DNA of 62,686 nucleotides from JBBQDK01 sp038319625 (GTDB lineage Bacteria > Pseudomonadota > Gammaproteobacteria > JBBQDK01). Each line of letters begins with the position of its first letter. Positions within the stretch are counted from its first letter, which is position 1. Positions 27,381 to 36,176 of this stretch are shown here, piece by piece. Both the position numbers and the translations under genes were made by a program. Location of the stretch: the NCBI GenBank assembly GCA_038319625.1, contig JBBQDK010000001.1, positions 1-62,686 of the forward strand, in the 5' to 3' direction. The notes under the pieces are model-generated. The model saw only the letters and a list, made by a program, of their open reading frames with translations, did not search any database and was not told the DNA's origin.

Positions 27381-28886
27381 TCAGACACCGCGATCCAGCT
27401 TCCGATATGCGATCGCCTCGCTCAGGTGTGGCAGCATGATCCGTTCCGCCGCATCGAGATCCGCAATCGTGCGTGCCACTTTCAGAATGCGATGATAAGC
27501 TCGCGCCGAGAGCCGCAATTTTTCGACCGCGCGCTCCAGCAAGCGCTGATTATCATCCGTCAATGCGCAATCACGCTCCACCTCGTGCGGATCCAGCATG
27601 GCATTGGCCTTGCCAGCACGTGTCAGTTGCCGTTCGCGCGCCGCGCACACGCGGGCGCGGACACTGGCGCTGTCTTCATTGCTAGTCTGCGGCCGGCCTA
27701 ACAGCCCCGACAGCAGACGTGGCACTTCGATGTGCAGATCGATGCGATCCAGCAGCGGCCCGGAGATGCGCGCGCGGTAGCGCTGCACTTGCTCCACGGT
27801 ACAGCGGCAACGTCCCCCCGCATCGCCCAGATAACCGCAAGGACAGGGATTCATCGCAGCGACCAATTGCAGGCGTGCCGGAAATTCCGCCTGCCGCGCG
27901 GCGCGCGATATAGTTACCCGGCCCGATTCGAGCGGTTCACGCAGCACCTCGAGGACACGCCGGTCGAATTCCGGCAGCTCATCGAGGAACAACACGCCGT
28001 AATGCGCCAGCGATACTTCACCGGGTCGCGGCTCCGAACCACCGCCGACCAGGGCGACACCTGAAGCGGTGTGGTGTGGCGCGCGAAACGGGCGGCGACG
28101 CCAGTGCACAGGCGAGAAGCCCTGATGACTGATCGACAGTAGCGCCGCACTCTCCAAAGCCTCGGTCTCGGTCATCGGCGGAAGAATGCCGGGCAAGCGT
28201 GTTGCCAGCAAGGTCTTGCCGGAGCCAGGCGGGCCGAGCATCAGCAAACTGTGCGCGCCGGCTGCAGCCACTTCCAGAGCACGCCGCGCCTGCGCCTGAC
28301 CGCGCACATCGGCCATGTCGGGCAATTCCGGCATAACGTCTGACGGGAATGTTGCCAGTTGTGGCGTCAGTACTGTCGAGCCCTGTAAATGCGCACATAC
28401 CTCCAGCAGATGCCCGACACCATATACCGTGACCCCGGAGACCAGCGCCGCTTCATCGACATTGGCACTCGCTAGAACCAGCGCGCGTCCTGCATCACGC
28501 GCCGCCAGCGCCGCCGGCAGCACGCCGCGTCCGGGCCGCAAGGTCCCGTCCAGCCCCAGTTCGGCGAGGAATTCGCATGCAGCGAGCGCGGTGCGCGGCA
28601 CCTGACCGGACGCGGCCAGAATACCTAAGGCGATTGGCAGGTCGAAGCGTCCCCCTTCCTTAGGCAGATCGGCGGGCGCGAGGTTGACGGTGATGCGGCG
28701 GACGGGAAATTCGAAGTGACTGTTGAGCAGCGCGGCGCGCACGCGGTCCTTGCTTTCCTTCACTGCCGTTTCCGGGAGTCCGACGATGGACATCCCCGGC
28801 AGTCCGCCTGACAGATGCACTTCGACACTGACTAGGGGTGCCGACAATCCGACCAGGGCACGGCTGTAGACCACGGCGAGCGACAT
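27381..28886 (-). CDS. comM: YifB/ComM-family Mg-chelatase-like ATPase
   Basis: A 501-residue ComM, an AAA+ hexameric helicase that drives branch migration during integration of transforming DNA. The N-terminal ChlI-like domain (GLPGMSIVGLPETAVKESKDR) is followed by the AAA+ core with Walker A GPPGSGKTLLATR and LFLDELPEFDRRVLEVLREP. The C-terminal domain has RISGPLLDRIDLHIEVP and SARAYHRILKVARTIADL. An AAGGA SD lies nine bases before the ATG. Together with dprA it makes natural transformation plausible for this organism. Confidence 0.96.
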   Translation of the reverse strand: MSLAVVYSRALVGLSAPLVSVEVHLSGGLPGMSIVGLPETAVKESKDRVRAALLNSHFEFPVRRITVNLAPADLPKEGGRFDLPIALGILAASGQVPRTALAACEFLAELGLDGTLRPGRGVLPAALAARDAGRALVLASANVDEAALVSGVTVYGVGHLLEVCAHLQGSTVLTPQLATFPSDVMPELPDMADVRGQAQARRALEVAAAGAHSLLMLGPPGSGKTLLATRLPGILPPMTETEALESAALLSISHQGFSPVHWRRRPFRAPHHTASGVALVGGGSEPRPGEVSLAHYGVLFLDELPEFDRRVLEVLREPLESGRVTISRAARQAEFPARLQLVAAMNPCPCGYLGDAGGRCRCTVEQVQRYRARISGPLLDRIDLHIEVPRLLSGLLGRPQTSNEDSASVRARVCAARERQLTRAGKANAMLDPHEVERDCALTDDNQRLLERAVEKLRLSARAYHRILKVARTIADLDAAERIMLPHLSEAIAYRKLDRGV

Positions 28887-28905
28887 AGGAATCCATTCCT
28901 TAAAA

Positions 28906-28964
28906 TTCAGTAGCGAGTGGCGAGTAAAACCATCCTCAAATCGGGAGAGGTCGTAACTCGCTAC
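28906..28964. repeat. REP-like inverted-repeat element between ubiK and comM
   Basis: A perfect 9-bp inverted repeat, GTAGCGAGT (28910-28918) against ACTCGCTAC (28956-28964), overlaps the last codon and stop of ubiK. Its left side, TTCAGTAGCG then AGTGGCGAGTAA, is nearly the same as the element upstream of dprA on its minus strand. Both copies directly follow a stop codon. Confidence 0.65.
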
Positions 28965-29212
28965 TTGTTCAACAGCTGCTTTTCCAGTTCGGCGACGCGC
29001 AGCGCCAGTACTTCCAGCAAAGCGCGCGAACGCGCCAGCACCGCCGTTTGTACATCGAACTCCTCGCGCGTCACCAGATCGAGCTTGGCGAGTGTGCCTT
29101 GCAGTACGGCGCGGGTGTTTTTATCGATATCGGCGCGCATCTCGCGCAGGCCGGCGGGTACCGACTCACAGAGCTTTTTTGACAAATCGTCGAGAATCTT
29201 GGGATCGAACAT
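28961..29212 (-). CDS. ubiK: Ubiquinone biosynthesis accessory factor UbiK
   Basis: An 83-residue BMFP/UbiK family protein (formerly YqiC), a coiled-coil trimer that helps the UbiJ-centred ubiquinone-synthesis complex in aerobic conditions. It shows the N-terminal FDPKILDDLSKKLCESVP amphipathic region and a C-terminal coiled coil (LARSRALLEVLALRVAELEK). I chose the ATG at 29212, preceded by an AAGGTCAG SD, over the open frame up to 29266. It is upstream of and co-directional with comM. Confidence 0.9.
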   Translation of the reverse strand: MFDPKILDDLSKKLCESVPAGLREMRADIDKNTRAVLQGTLAKLDLVTREEFDVQTAVLARSRALLEVLALRVAELEKQLLNK

Positions 29213-29308
29213 GGCAGCTGACCTTGATGCGGATCTCCCGTCGGGAAGTATACGCGATCCAATCAAACCGGGCCCGCCACGTGACGACCCGTAATGACCG
29301 GAAAGCCG

Positions 29309-29325
29309 TGCACCTTGCTGGTGCG
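29309..29325. promoter_or_regulatory. NtrC-type activator site upstream of glnK
   Basis: TGCACC-TTGCT-GGTGCG is a near-perfect dyad of the NtrC type (half-site TGCACC, five-base spacer, GGTGCA with one mismatch). It lies about 130 bp upstream of the transcription start expected from the sigma54 promoter at 29421, a typical enhancer distance. Confidence 0.75.
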
Positions 29326-29420
29326 ACCCCAGCGAATCTGAATCATAGTGGTGCGCCTGACTACCGATTCCAGCGGCAAAAAATCAATCAACAATATGTT
29401 TTCAAATACTATTTATCCGA

Positions 29421-29436
29421 TGGCATGGGCTCTGCA
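29421..29436 (+). promoter_or_regulatory. Sigma54 promoter of the glnK-amtB operon
   Basis: TGGCATG-GGCT-CTGCA matches the -24/-12 consensus TGGCACG-N4-TTGCA at all but two positions, with the essential GG and GC correctly spaced. Transcription should start near 29447. Confidence 0.8.
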
Positions 29437-29525
29437 ATAACCGGTCAATGAGGACATCGCGAAGCCTTGAAAAGGCCTCGCAGGCCCTAACCGAGCGCAC
29501 CTTGGTAGCTACCGGAGAAATCATC

Positions 29526-29636
29526 ATGAACCTGCAACCCGTAACGCTCGGACACGGCAACGGCCACAACCTGGCGCAAGGCGCGCCAGTGGTCGTCGTT
29601 GCAGCACCGATCCACCCTGAGGAGAATCACCCATGA
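29526..29636 (+). CDS. 36-residue leader ORF overlapping glnK
   Basis: A short ORF starting at an ATG behind a GGAGAAA SD and ending in a TGA that overlaps the glnK ATG (ATGA at 29633). It encodes a 36-residue peptide with a valine-rich centre (APVVVVAAP) and several His and Pro. The SD of glnK lies inside its last codons, so translation of the two is likely coupled. I do not recognise it in any family; it may be a leader peptide or a genuine small protein. Confidence 0.4.
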   Translation: MNLQPVTLGHGNGHNLAQGAPVVVVAAPIHPEENHP

Positions 29637-29971
29637 AGCTGGTCACCGCCATCATCAAGCCGTTCAAACTGGACGATGTCCGCGAGGGCCTGTCCGAAAT
29701 CGGCGTACAAGGCATCACCGTCACCGAAGTGAAAGGCTTCGGTCGACAGAAAGGCCACACCGAGTTGTACCGCGGTGCGGAATACGTAGTCGACTTCCTG
29801 CCCAAAATCAAACTCGAGGTCGCCGTCAAGGCCGACATGATCGAAAGCGTCATCGAGGCCATCCGAAAAGCCGCCAATACCGGCAAGATCGGCGACGGCA
29901 AGATCTTCGTCTTCGACCTGCAACAAGCCATCCGCATACGTACCGGCGAGTCCGGCCCTGACGCGTTGTAA
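29633..29971 (+). CDS. glnK: Nitrogen regulatory PII protein (GlnK/GlnB)
   Basis: A 112-residue PII signal protein, a trimer that senses ATP/ADP and 2-oxoglutarate and controls AmtB and nitrogen regulators. The T-loop has the uridylylation site Tyr51 in RGAEYVVDFLPK. The B-loop TGKIGDGKIFV and C-terminal IRIRTGE are intact. Position directly upstream of amtB identifies it as the GlnK type: at high ammonium it should block the AmtB channel. A sigma54 promoter and NtrC site lie upstream. Confidence 0.95.
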   Translation: MKLVTAIIKPFKLDDVREGLSEIGVQGITVTEVKGFGRQKGHTELYRGAEYVVDFLPKIKLEVAVKADMIESVIEAIRKAANTGKIGDGKIFVFDLQQAIRIRTGESGPDAL

Positions 29972-29987
29972 CCCGACCCGAAGGATA

Positions 29988-31328
29988 TTGAAAATGTCAC
30001 AACTCAACGTTAAGAAACTGGTTACCGGCGCATTACCGGTGCTGGGCCTGCTGTTACCCGCACTGGGTCATACCGCGGACGCCACACCCGTCGTCAACTC
30101 CGGTGATACCGCCTGGATGCTGACCTCCACGGCCTTGGTACTGTTCATGACCATTCCGGGCCTGGCGCTCTTCTATGCCGGCATGGTGCGTTCCAAGAAC
30201 GTGCTCTCGGTCATGATGCAGTGCTTTGCCATCACCTCGCTGATCTCGGTGTTATGGGTGCTGTACGGCTACAGCATCGCCTTCGATACCAACGGCATGG
30301 AAAAAGGCGTGACCAATGCCTTTTCGTTCTTCGGCAGCCTGAGCAAGGCCTTCCTGCATGGCGTCACGGTCGACAGCCTGACGGCGGCCATCCCCGAGAC
30401 GGTCTTCATGACCTTCCAGATGACCTTCGCCATCATCACCCCGGCGCTGATCGTCGGTGCCTTCGCGGAGCGCATGAAGTTCTCCGCGATGCTCTGGTTC
30501 ATGGGCATCTGGCTGACCCTCGTGTACGCGCCGATTGCACACATGGTATGGAGCGGTGACGGTGGCTTCCTGTGGGACCTCGGCGTGCTCGATTTCGCAG
30601 GCGGCACCGTGGTGCACATCAATGCCGGGATTGCCGGTCTGGTCGCCGCACTGATGCTGGGCAAGCGCAAAGGTTATCCGACCACCGCCATGGCACCGCA
30701 TAACCTCGGCTACACGGTGATGGGTGCTTCCATGCTGTGGGTCGGCTGGTTCGGCTTCAACGCCGGTAGTGCGCTTGCCGCAAACGGCACGGCGGGCATG
30801 GCGATGGCGGTCACACAGATCGCAACGGCCAGCGCAGCACTGGCCTGGATGTTCAGCGAATGGTTGTCGCACGGCAAGCCGAGCGTGCTGGGTATCGCAT
30901 CGGGTGCCGTCGCCGGCCTCGTCGCCATCACCCCGGCATCCGGTTTCGTCGGTCCGATAGGCGCACTGGCGATCGGCTTCGCGGCCGGTATCGGTTGCTT
31001 CTTCGGCGCCACCAAACTGAAGCGTGCACTGGGCTACGACGATTCGCTGGATGCCTTCGGCGTACACGGCATCGGCGGCATCATCGGCGCCTTACTGACC
31101 GGCGTGTTCGCTTCTGCCAAGTTCGGTGGCGTCAATGCCGACCTCAACATCGGCAGCCAAGTCTGGATCCAGTTCGAAGGCGTGATGTTCACGGTGGTGT
31201 ACTGCGCGGTACTGACCTTCATCATCCTGAAGGTCATCGATGCGGTCATCGGGCTGCGGGTCAGCGAGGACGAAGAGACCGAGGGTCTCGATCTCTCGCA
31301 GCACGACGAACGCGGTTACAACCTCTAG
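29988..31328 (+). CDS. amtB: Ammonium transporter AmtB
   Basis: A 446-residue Amt/Rh channel with a signal peptide and about eleven membrane helices; it conducts ammonia/ammonium into the cell. Typical segments are GDTAWMLTSTALVLFMTIPG, WGGDG-like WSGDGGFL, AGGTVVHINAGIAGLV with one of the twin pore histidines, and FGVHGIGG with the other. It follows glnK by 16 bp and ends in a strong terminator. Confidence 0.97.
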   Translation: MKMSQLNVKKLVTGALPVLGLLLPALGHTADATPVVNSGDTAWMLTSTALVLFMTIPGLALFYAGMVRSKNVLSVMMQCFAITSLISVLWVLYGYSIAFDTNGMEKGVTNAFSFFGSLSKAFLHGVTVDSLTAAIPETVFMTFQMTFAIITPALIVGAFAERMKFSAMLWFMGIWLTLVYAPIAHMVWSGDGGFLWDLGVLDFAGGTVVHINAGIAGLVAALMLGKRKGYPTTAMAPHNLGYTVMGASMLWVGWFGFNAGSALAANGTAGMAMAVTQIATASAALAWMFSEWLSHGKPSVLGIASGAVAGLVAITPASGFVGPIGALAIGFAAGIGCFFGATKLKRALGYDDSLDAFGVHGIGGIIGALLTGVFASAKFGGVNADLNIGSQVWIQFEGVMFTVVYCAVLTFIILKVIDAVIGLRVSEDEETEGLDLSQHDERGYNL

Positions 31329-31360
31329 AGGTCACTCCGGTCTGACAGGACGGGATTTAT

Positions 31361-31388
31361 GCGGGCGCTTCGGCGCCCGCTTTTTTTT
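31361..31388 (+). terminator. Rho-independent terminator of glnK-amtB
   Basis: A perfect 8-bp GC stem, GCGGGCGC (31361-31368) against GCGCCCGC (31373-31380), closed by a TTCG tetraloop and followed by eight T residues. Confidence 0.96.
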
Positions 31389-31452
31389 GCGTCAAATTAA
31401 CTGTAATCCGGGTTAATCGCAGCGAACCCCGGGCTACATCGTTCAGTGGAAT

Positions 31453-31692
31453 TCAGGGTAGCTTCTTATGCGTACCGTCGCAGAACGGCTTTTTCGCACT
31501 ATGCTTGCAACCGCACAGCCATACCTTGGTCTTTTCGGTGAGTTCAAATTTGATCGGGGAAAATTCCGACCCTTTGTGGCTTTTGTCGCAGAATGGCTGA
31601 GTCTTGGATTTGCCGCAGGCGCACCAGTAATAAGTGCCGGCTTCAAGTTCCAGGGCGTATGGTGCTTTCTGGGCGATGACGGGATCAGACAT
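31453..31692 (-). CDS. CDGSH-type iron-sulfur protein
   Basis: A 79-residue soluble protein with two CDGSH-type 2Fe-2S motifs, CACGKSKTQPFCDKSH and CGCKHSAKKPFCDGTH, each with three cysteines and one histidine ligand. Such tandem small proteins are thought to act in electron transfer or iron-sulfur handling. It lies downstream of speE in the same direction, convergent with amtB. Confidence 0.93.
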   Translation of the reverse strand: MSDPVIAQKAPYALELEAGTYYWCACGKSKTQPFCDKSHKGSEFSPIKFELTEKTKVWLCGCKHSAKKPFCDGTHKKLP

Positions 31693-31734
31693 GATGCGTA
31701 CTCCTCAAAGAGATATTGCGAACAGTTACGGATA

Positions 31735-32595
31735 CTAGCGTGCGTCGCTCAGGGCCGTGCGTAAAAATTCAGGCATGGCCAGCGCACCGCGATGCAGATC
31801 GGCATTGTAATACCGGGTCGGGAAGGTCTTGGCGCGTGCGTCAGCCTCGCGGAAAACCGATACTTTGCCGGATTTACGGGCCATGGTCGCGCTCCACCAG
31901 CCAGACGGGTAGGTGCATTGCGCAAAGCTCAGCGAGCCCACCTCGGCGAAGCCCGCAGTGCGCAGCGCCCGATGCATGGACACGATCAGATCGGCATGAA
32001 ACAGCGGCGACTCACTCTGCCCCACTACCACACCGTGCGCGCTCAGCGCACGATGACAGTTACTGTAGAACTCTGCCGAGAACAGGCCGGCCGCCGGCCC
32101 GACCGGATCAGTGGAATCGACGATGATCACGTCGTAGCTGTCAGGCTTGGCATCGGACACCCATTTGATGCCATCCGCGAACCGCAATCGTGCACGCGGA
32201 TCGTTATTGGATGCACAAAGCACCGGGAAAAACTCTTCGGAAACGCGCGTCACACGCTCGTCGAGTTCCACCTGCTCCGCCAGTTGCACGCCCGGATGCC
32301 GCAGCACCTCGTTGAGTGTACCGCAGTCACCGCCGCCGATAATCAGCACACGCCGAGGATCGGGGTGAGTGAAGAGTGCCGGGTGTGTCATCATTTCGTG
32401 ATAGACGAAATTGTCGCGGTCGGTGACCATCACCAGCCCGTCGAGTGTCATCAGCCGGCCGAAGGACTCAGTCTCGAAGATCTCGATGCGCTGATATTCA
32501 CTCTGCTCGTCGTGCAGGCGTTGCTTTAGTTTCAGCGAAATCGCCGAACCCTGTGCGGCCCATTGTTCGGTATACCAAGTGTTATCGAGTGTCAT
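31735..32595 (-). CDS. speE: Spermidine synthase
   Basis: A 286-residue aminopropyltransferase that makes spermidine from putrescine and decarboxylated S-adenosylmethionine. It shows the N-terminal beta-hairpin domain, the nucleotide-binding IGGGDCGTLNEVLRH, the acidic VELDERV and the catalytic DSTDPVGPA loop. It diverges from speA, so polyamine genes share one intergenic promoter region. Confidence 0.95.
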   Translation of the reverse strand: MTLDNTWYTEQWAAQGSAISLKLKQRLHDEQSEYQRIEIFETESFGRLMTLDGLVMVTDRDNFVYHEMMTHPALFTHPDPRRVLIIGGGDCGTLNEVLRHPGVQLAEQVELDERVTRVSEEFFPVLCASNNDPRARLRFADGIKWVSDAKPDSYDVIIVDSTDPVGPAAGLFSAEFYSNCHRALSAHGVVVGQSESPLFHADLIVSMHRALRTAGFAEVGSLSFAQCTYPSGWWSATMARKSGKVSVFREADARAKTFPTRYYNADLHRGALAMPEFLRTALSDAR

Positions 32596-32740
32596 GACCG
32601 GCCCTTGTCGCGGCAGCGTGGTGTGGGGTGCCGATTATGAAGCATTCGCAGCCGCAGGGAAATCAAACACTGCCACGCTCCGGACTTTTCCTGTATCTTT
32701 TCACACCAGACACAATCGACCCATCACCGAAAGACGAGCC

Positions 32741-34627
32741 ATGAGCGACTGGACCATCGAAACCGCGCGCGACGCCTACAATCTGCCACACTGGGGCGGC
32801 GGTTATTTCGATATCAACGCCAACGGCCATCTGATTGCCCGACCGGACCGCAACCCGGCCCACCCGGGCATCGACCTGCACCAATTGGCCGGCGAGTTGC
32901 ACCAGTCCGGTCTGAATCTGCCGGTACTGGTGCGTTTCACCGATATCCTGCACGACCGGGTCGACACCTTGTGCAACGCCTTCAGCACGGCGATGCGTGC
33001 CGAGGATTACCGCGGCCGCTACACCGCCGTCTATCCGATCAAGGTCAACCAGCAACGCAGTGTCGTCGAACAGATCCTCGGTCATGGCGGCGACCGGGTC
33101 GGCCTCGAAGCGGGCAGCAAGCCCGAGCTGCTGGCAGTATTGGCATTGTCAAAGCCCGATGGTGTGGTGATCTGCAACGGCTACAAGGATCGCGAGTACA
33201 TCCGCCTGGCACTGATCGGCCGCAAGCTCGGCCATCGCGTCTACATCGTCGTGGAAAAACTCTCGGAACTGGATCTGGTGCTGCGCGAGGCCCATGATCT
33301 CGGTGTTGCGCCGCTGCTCGGCGTGCGCGTGCGGCTGGCCTCGATCGGCGCCGGCAAGTGGCAGAATACCGGTGGCGACAAATCCAAATTCGGCTTGTCG
33401 GCCGCGCAGGTGCTGACCGTGGTCGAACGGTTGCGCCACGCCGGACAATTGGAAGCGCTGCAACTGCTGCACTTCCATCTCGGTTCGCAGATCGCCAACG
33501 TGCGCGACATCCAGCGCGGCCTGCACGAATGTGCGCGCTATTACGTGGAACTGCGCCGCCTCGGCGCCGACCTGCGCGTGGTCGATGTCGGTGGCGGCCT
33601 GGGCGTGGATTACGAAGGCACGCGCTCGCGCAGTTTTTGCTCCATGAACTACAGTGTGCAGGAATACGCCAACAACGTCGTGCACGTGCTCGCCGAAACC
33701 TGCGCCGCGCATGGCCAGCCGCAACCCGACATCGTCACCGAATCCGGCCGCGCCATGACCGCGCACCACGCCGTGCTGATCACCAACATCATCGACATTG
33801 ATCGCCACCCTGCGGAGGACGAAGTCAGCGCGCCGGCCGCGCACGATCCCGCGATACTGCACGATCTATGGCAGAGTCTGAAAAATCTCACCAGTCGTTC
33901 CGCACTGGAGGGCTATCATGATGCCGCGCACTGGTTGGCCGAGGCGCACACCATGTATCTGCATGGCGTGCTCAGCCTGGAGCAGCGCGCCCATGCCGAG
34001 CAGATTTATTTCGCCACCTGTCGACGCCTGCAAGGTCTGCTGCACTCCGGCACGCGTGCGCACCGCGAAGTGCTCGACGAACTCAATGAAAAACTGGCCG
34101 ACAAATATTTTCTGAATTTCTCGTTGTTCCAGTCCATGCCGGATGTCTGGGCCATCGACCAGATCTTCCCGATACTTCCACTGCATCGGCTCGACGAGAC
34201 GCCGACACAACGTGCCGTGATTCAGGACATGACCTGCGACTCGGACGGCCGCATTGATCATTATGTCGATAAGGAAGGAGTGGAGACCACGCTGCCGCTG
34301 CATGCCCTGCGCGATGGTGAACCCTATCTGCTGGGCATTTTCCTGATTGGTGCCTACCAGGAAATTCTCGGCGATATGCACAACCTGTTCGGCGACACCG
34401 ATGCGGTCAATATCAGTCTCAACCCCGACGGCAGCCACCATCTCAGCCAAGCCCAACAAGGCGACACCGTCGAGTCCGTGTTGCGCTATGTACACTTCGA
34501 CGCCGAAGAGTTGCTCGAAGCCTACCGTGTCAAAATCGACGCCGCACCGCTTGACGCGGCACAGCGCAGCGCTTACCTGAATGAACTGCAGGAAGGTTTG
34601 CGCGGTTACACCTACCTGGAAGACTGA
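32741..34627 (+). CDS. speA: Biosynthetic arginine decarboxylase
   Basis: A 628-residue PLP enzyme that decarboxylates arginine to agmatine, the first step to putrescine. The PLP-binding lysine Lys101 lies in AVYPIKVNQQRSVV. The glycine-rich VDVGGGLGVDYEG binds phosphate. SFFQSMPD-like SLFQSMPDVWAIDQIFPILP is diagnostic of SpeA. I chose the ATG at 32741 (MSDWTIETARDAYN); the open frame runs back to 32579 over the speE start but is not conserved there. The 145-bp divergent region to speE should hold both promoters. Confidence 0.96.
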   Translation: MSDWTIETARDAYNLPHWGGGYFDINANGHLIARPDRNPAHPGIDLHQLAGELHQSGLNLPVLVRFTDILHDRVDTLCNAFSTAMRAEDYRGRYTAVYPIKVNQQRSVVEQILGHGGDRVGLEAGSKPELLAVLALSKPDGVVICNGYKDREYIRLALIGRKLGHRVYIVVEKLSELDLVLREAHDLGVAPLLGVRVRLASIGAGKWQNTGGDKSKFGLSAAQVLTVVERLRHAGQLEALQLLHFHLGSQIANVRDIQRGLHECARYYVELRRLGADLRVVDVGGGLGVDYEGTRSRSFCSMNYSVQEYANNVVHVLAETCAAHGQPQPDIVTESGRAMTAHHAVLITNIIDIDRHPAEDEVSAPAAHDPAILHDLWQSLKNLTSRSALEGYHDAAHWLAEAHTMYLHGVLSLEQRAHAEQIYFATCRRLQGLLHSGTRAHREVLDELNEKLADKYFLNFSLFQSMPDVWAIDQIFPILPLHRLDETPTQRAVIQDMTCDSDGRIDHYVDKEGVETTLPLHALRDGEPYLLGIFLIGAYQEILGDMHNLFGDTDAVNISLNPDGSHHLSQAQQGDTVESVLRYVHFDAEELLEAYRVKIDAAPLDAAQRSAYLNELQEGLRGYTYLED

Positions 34628-34769
34628 ACAGGCAAGCCGCTCATCGCTTCGATAAACAGTCGGGGTAGAACGTGCAACATCAGCATATCAATTCCATGCA
34701 GAGATAGATTGACCGGTACTCCTGTCATAATCTATCCGCCGGCTGTACCGGATTTCGAGAGGACCTGCC

Positions 34770-35525
34770 ATGACACGCCTGACCAAGCTTGATCAGAAGC
34801 AAAAGCTCAGCAAGTCGCAGTACAATAAACTGCTGAAGGTCTGGCAGCTCGAGTTGCTTACTCTGCAGCAATGCGCGCTGCGCAACGGTCTGCGCGCCAT
34901 CGTCAACTTCGAGGGTATGGACGCCGCCGGCAAGGGCGGCAGCATCCGTCGCCTGGTCGAACCCATGGACCCGCGCGGTTACAAGGTTTATCGCATCGGC
35001 GTGCCGGAAAAATGGGAGCAGGAGCGCCATTACCTGTATCGTTTTTGGACCAAGGTGCCGCCACCCGGCGAGTTGGCCATTTTCGACCGCTCCTGGTATG
35101 GCCGCGTACTGGTCGAGCGTGTCGAGAATCTGGTGCCTGAGAAGGCCTGGAGCCGCGCCTACGACGAGATCAATGATTTCGAACGCACACTGATCAACGA
35201 CGGTGTGGTGCTACTCAAGTTCTGGTACCACATTGACTCTGACGAACAACTGAAACGTTTCGAAGATCGTCTCGCCGATCCTTTCAAGGCCTGGAAAATG
35301 ACCGAAGAAGACTGGCGCAACCGTAGCAAGCGGGAGGCTTACATCAGCGCTGCAGAAGCAATGTTCAAATACACCGACACCAAGGATGCACCCTGGACGC
35401 TGATTCCCGCCAACAACAAGCATTATGCTCGTATTACCTGTCTGCAGACGCTGTGCCAGGCTCTGCGCAAAGGTGCGAAGCAGAGGGGATTGAAGTGTCC
35501 GCAGAGCATGGTGAAAAAACCGTAG
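34770..35525 (+). CDS. ppk2: Polyphosphate kinase 2 family protein
   Basis: A 251-residue PPK2 enzyme that transfers phosphate between polyphosphate and nucleotides. Walker A is GMDAAGKGGS (49-58), Walker B lies in IFDRSWYGRVLVERV, and the lid region follows (DRLADPFKAWKMTEEDW). Class (nucleoside di- or monophosphate preference) cannot be fixed from sequence alone. It stands alone, 142 bp after speA. Confidence 0.93.
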   Translation: MTRLTKLDQKQKLSKSQYNKLLKVWQLELLTLQQCALRNGLRAIVNFEGMDAAGKGGSIRRLVEPMDPRGYKVYRIGVPEKWEQERHYLYRFWTKVPPPGELAIFDRSWYGRVLVERVENLVPEKAWSRAYDEINDFERTLINDGVVLLKFWYHIDSDEQLKRFEDRLADPFKAWKMTEEDWRNRSKREAYISAAEAMFKYTDTKDAPWTLIPANNKHYARITCLQTLCQALRKGAKQRGLKCPQSMVKKP

Positions 35526-36138
35526 TGCGCAATGGTGATCGCTCACCGTCAAGAAAGGTATCCCGGTAACAAACGGAGCCTGCGATGTCACGCTAATGCC
35601 GTCATCCGAAATGATGTGGCTCGAATATACTGACGATTACATCCAATCGGCCATCTTCATCACATCGCTGACCACCGCGTCAGAACAATCTTTAATTTTC
35701 GGTTTAGTCAACGTCTGGGACGGGCCAAGCATCCGGGTGACGCATACTGCCACGGCAAACGACTTACCGATCATGTTTCATGACATTAAAGTCGGGGATA
35801 ACCCCGCCTATCTGGTACGTCTGTGATACCCCATCAATTCAAACACTCGACCTGGTGAACGGCCGCTTCCAGGGCCTAAACCGCCGCTCACGGCAACCGG
35901 GTCGAAGGGCAGCTATGCAGCGACAGCAGACCTTGGTGTTACTGAATCGAGTGTCCGAATGCTCGAAGCAAGATCGCAATTCCGCTGCTATAGCCTAGAT
36001 CGGCCAGGAACAGGCATTCGTCCGCCCTCGAATGGTTCTGAAGGGGCTGTGTTACGCAAAGAGACCTTCTGCACCACATCTGTAACAATGCTGTTCAAAC
36101 AGTATGTTGGGGTGCATCTTGAGATATCCTGAGCAGCC
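35526..36138. other. Intergenic region between ppk2 and the DUF4143 gene
   Basis: About 610 bp with no gene I can support. A 76-codon frame at 35596-35826 has no recognisable motif and no clear SD. The sequence marks the left edge of the accessory stretch that carries the NACHT-nuclease pair. Confidence 0.45.
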
Positions 36139-36148
36139 AGTTACTATT
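36119..36148 (+). promoter_or_regulatory. Possible promoter of the DUF4143/NACHT operon
   Basis: TTGAGA at 36119-36124 and TACTAT at 36143-36148 form -35/-10 boxes with 18-bp spacing. Transcription would start inside the palindrome at 36139-36176, so a repressor bound there would block the promoter. Confidence 0.4.
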
Positions 36149-36176
36149 ATGAGTAATTTTACTCAGAATAGTAACT
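36139..36176. promoter_or_regulatory. 38-bp palindrome abutting the DUF4143 start codon (candidate operator)
   Basis: Outer arms AGTTACTATT (36139-36148) and AATAGTAACT (36167-36176) are perfectly complementary. Inner arms TGAGTAA (36150-36156) and TTACTCA (36159-36165) are also perfect; only one mismatch pair and a 2-base centre interrupt. The ATG follows at once, so there is no normal SD. It looks like an operator for an autoregulator, or a leader hairpin. Confidence 0.7.

Noticed and set aside
35596..35826. 76-codon frame after ppk2
   Set aside because: No SD, motif or conserved feature visible; kept only as a note in the intergenic entry.
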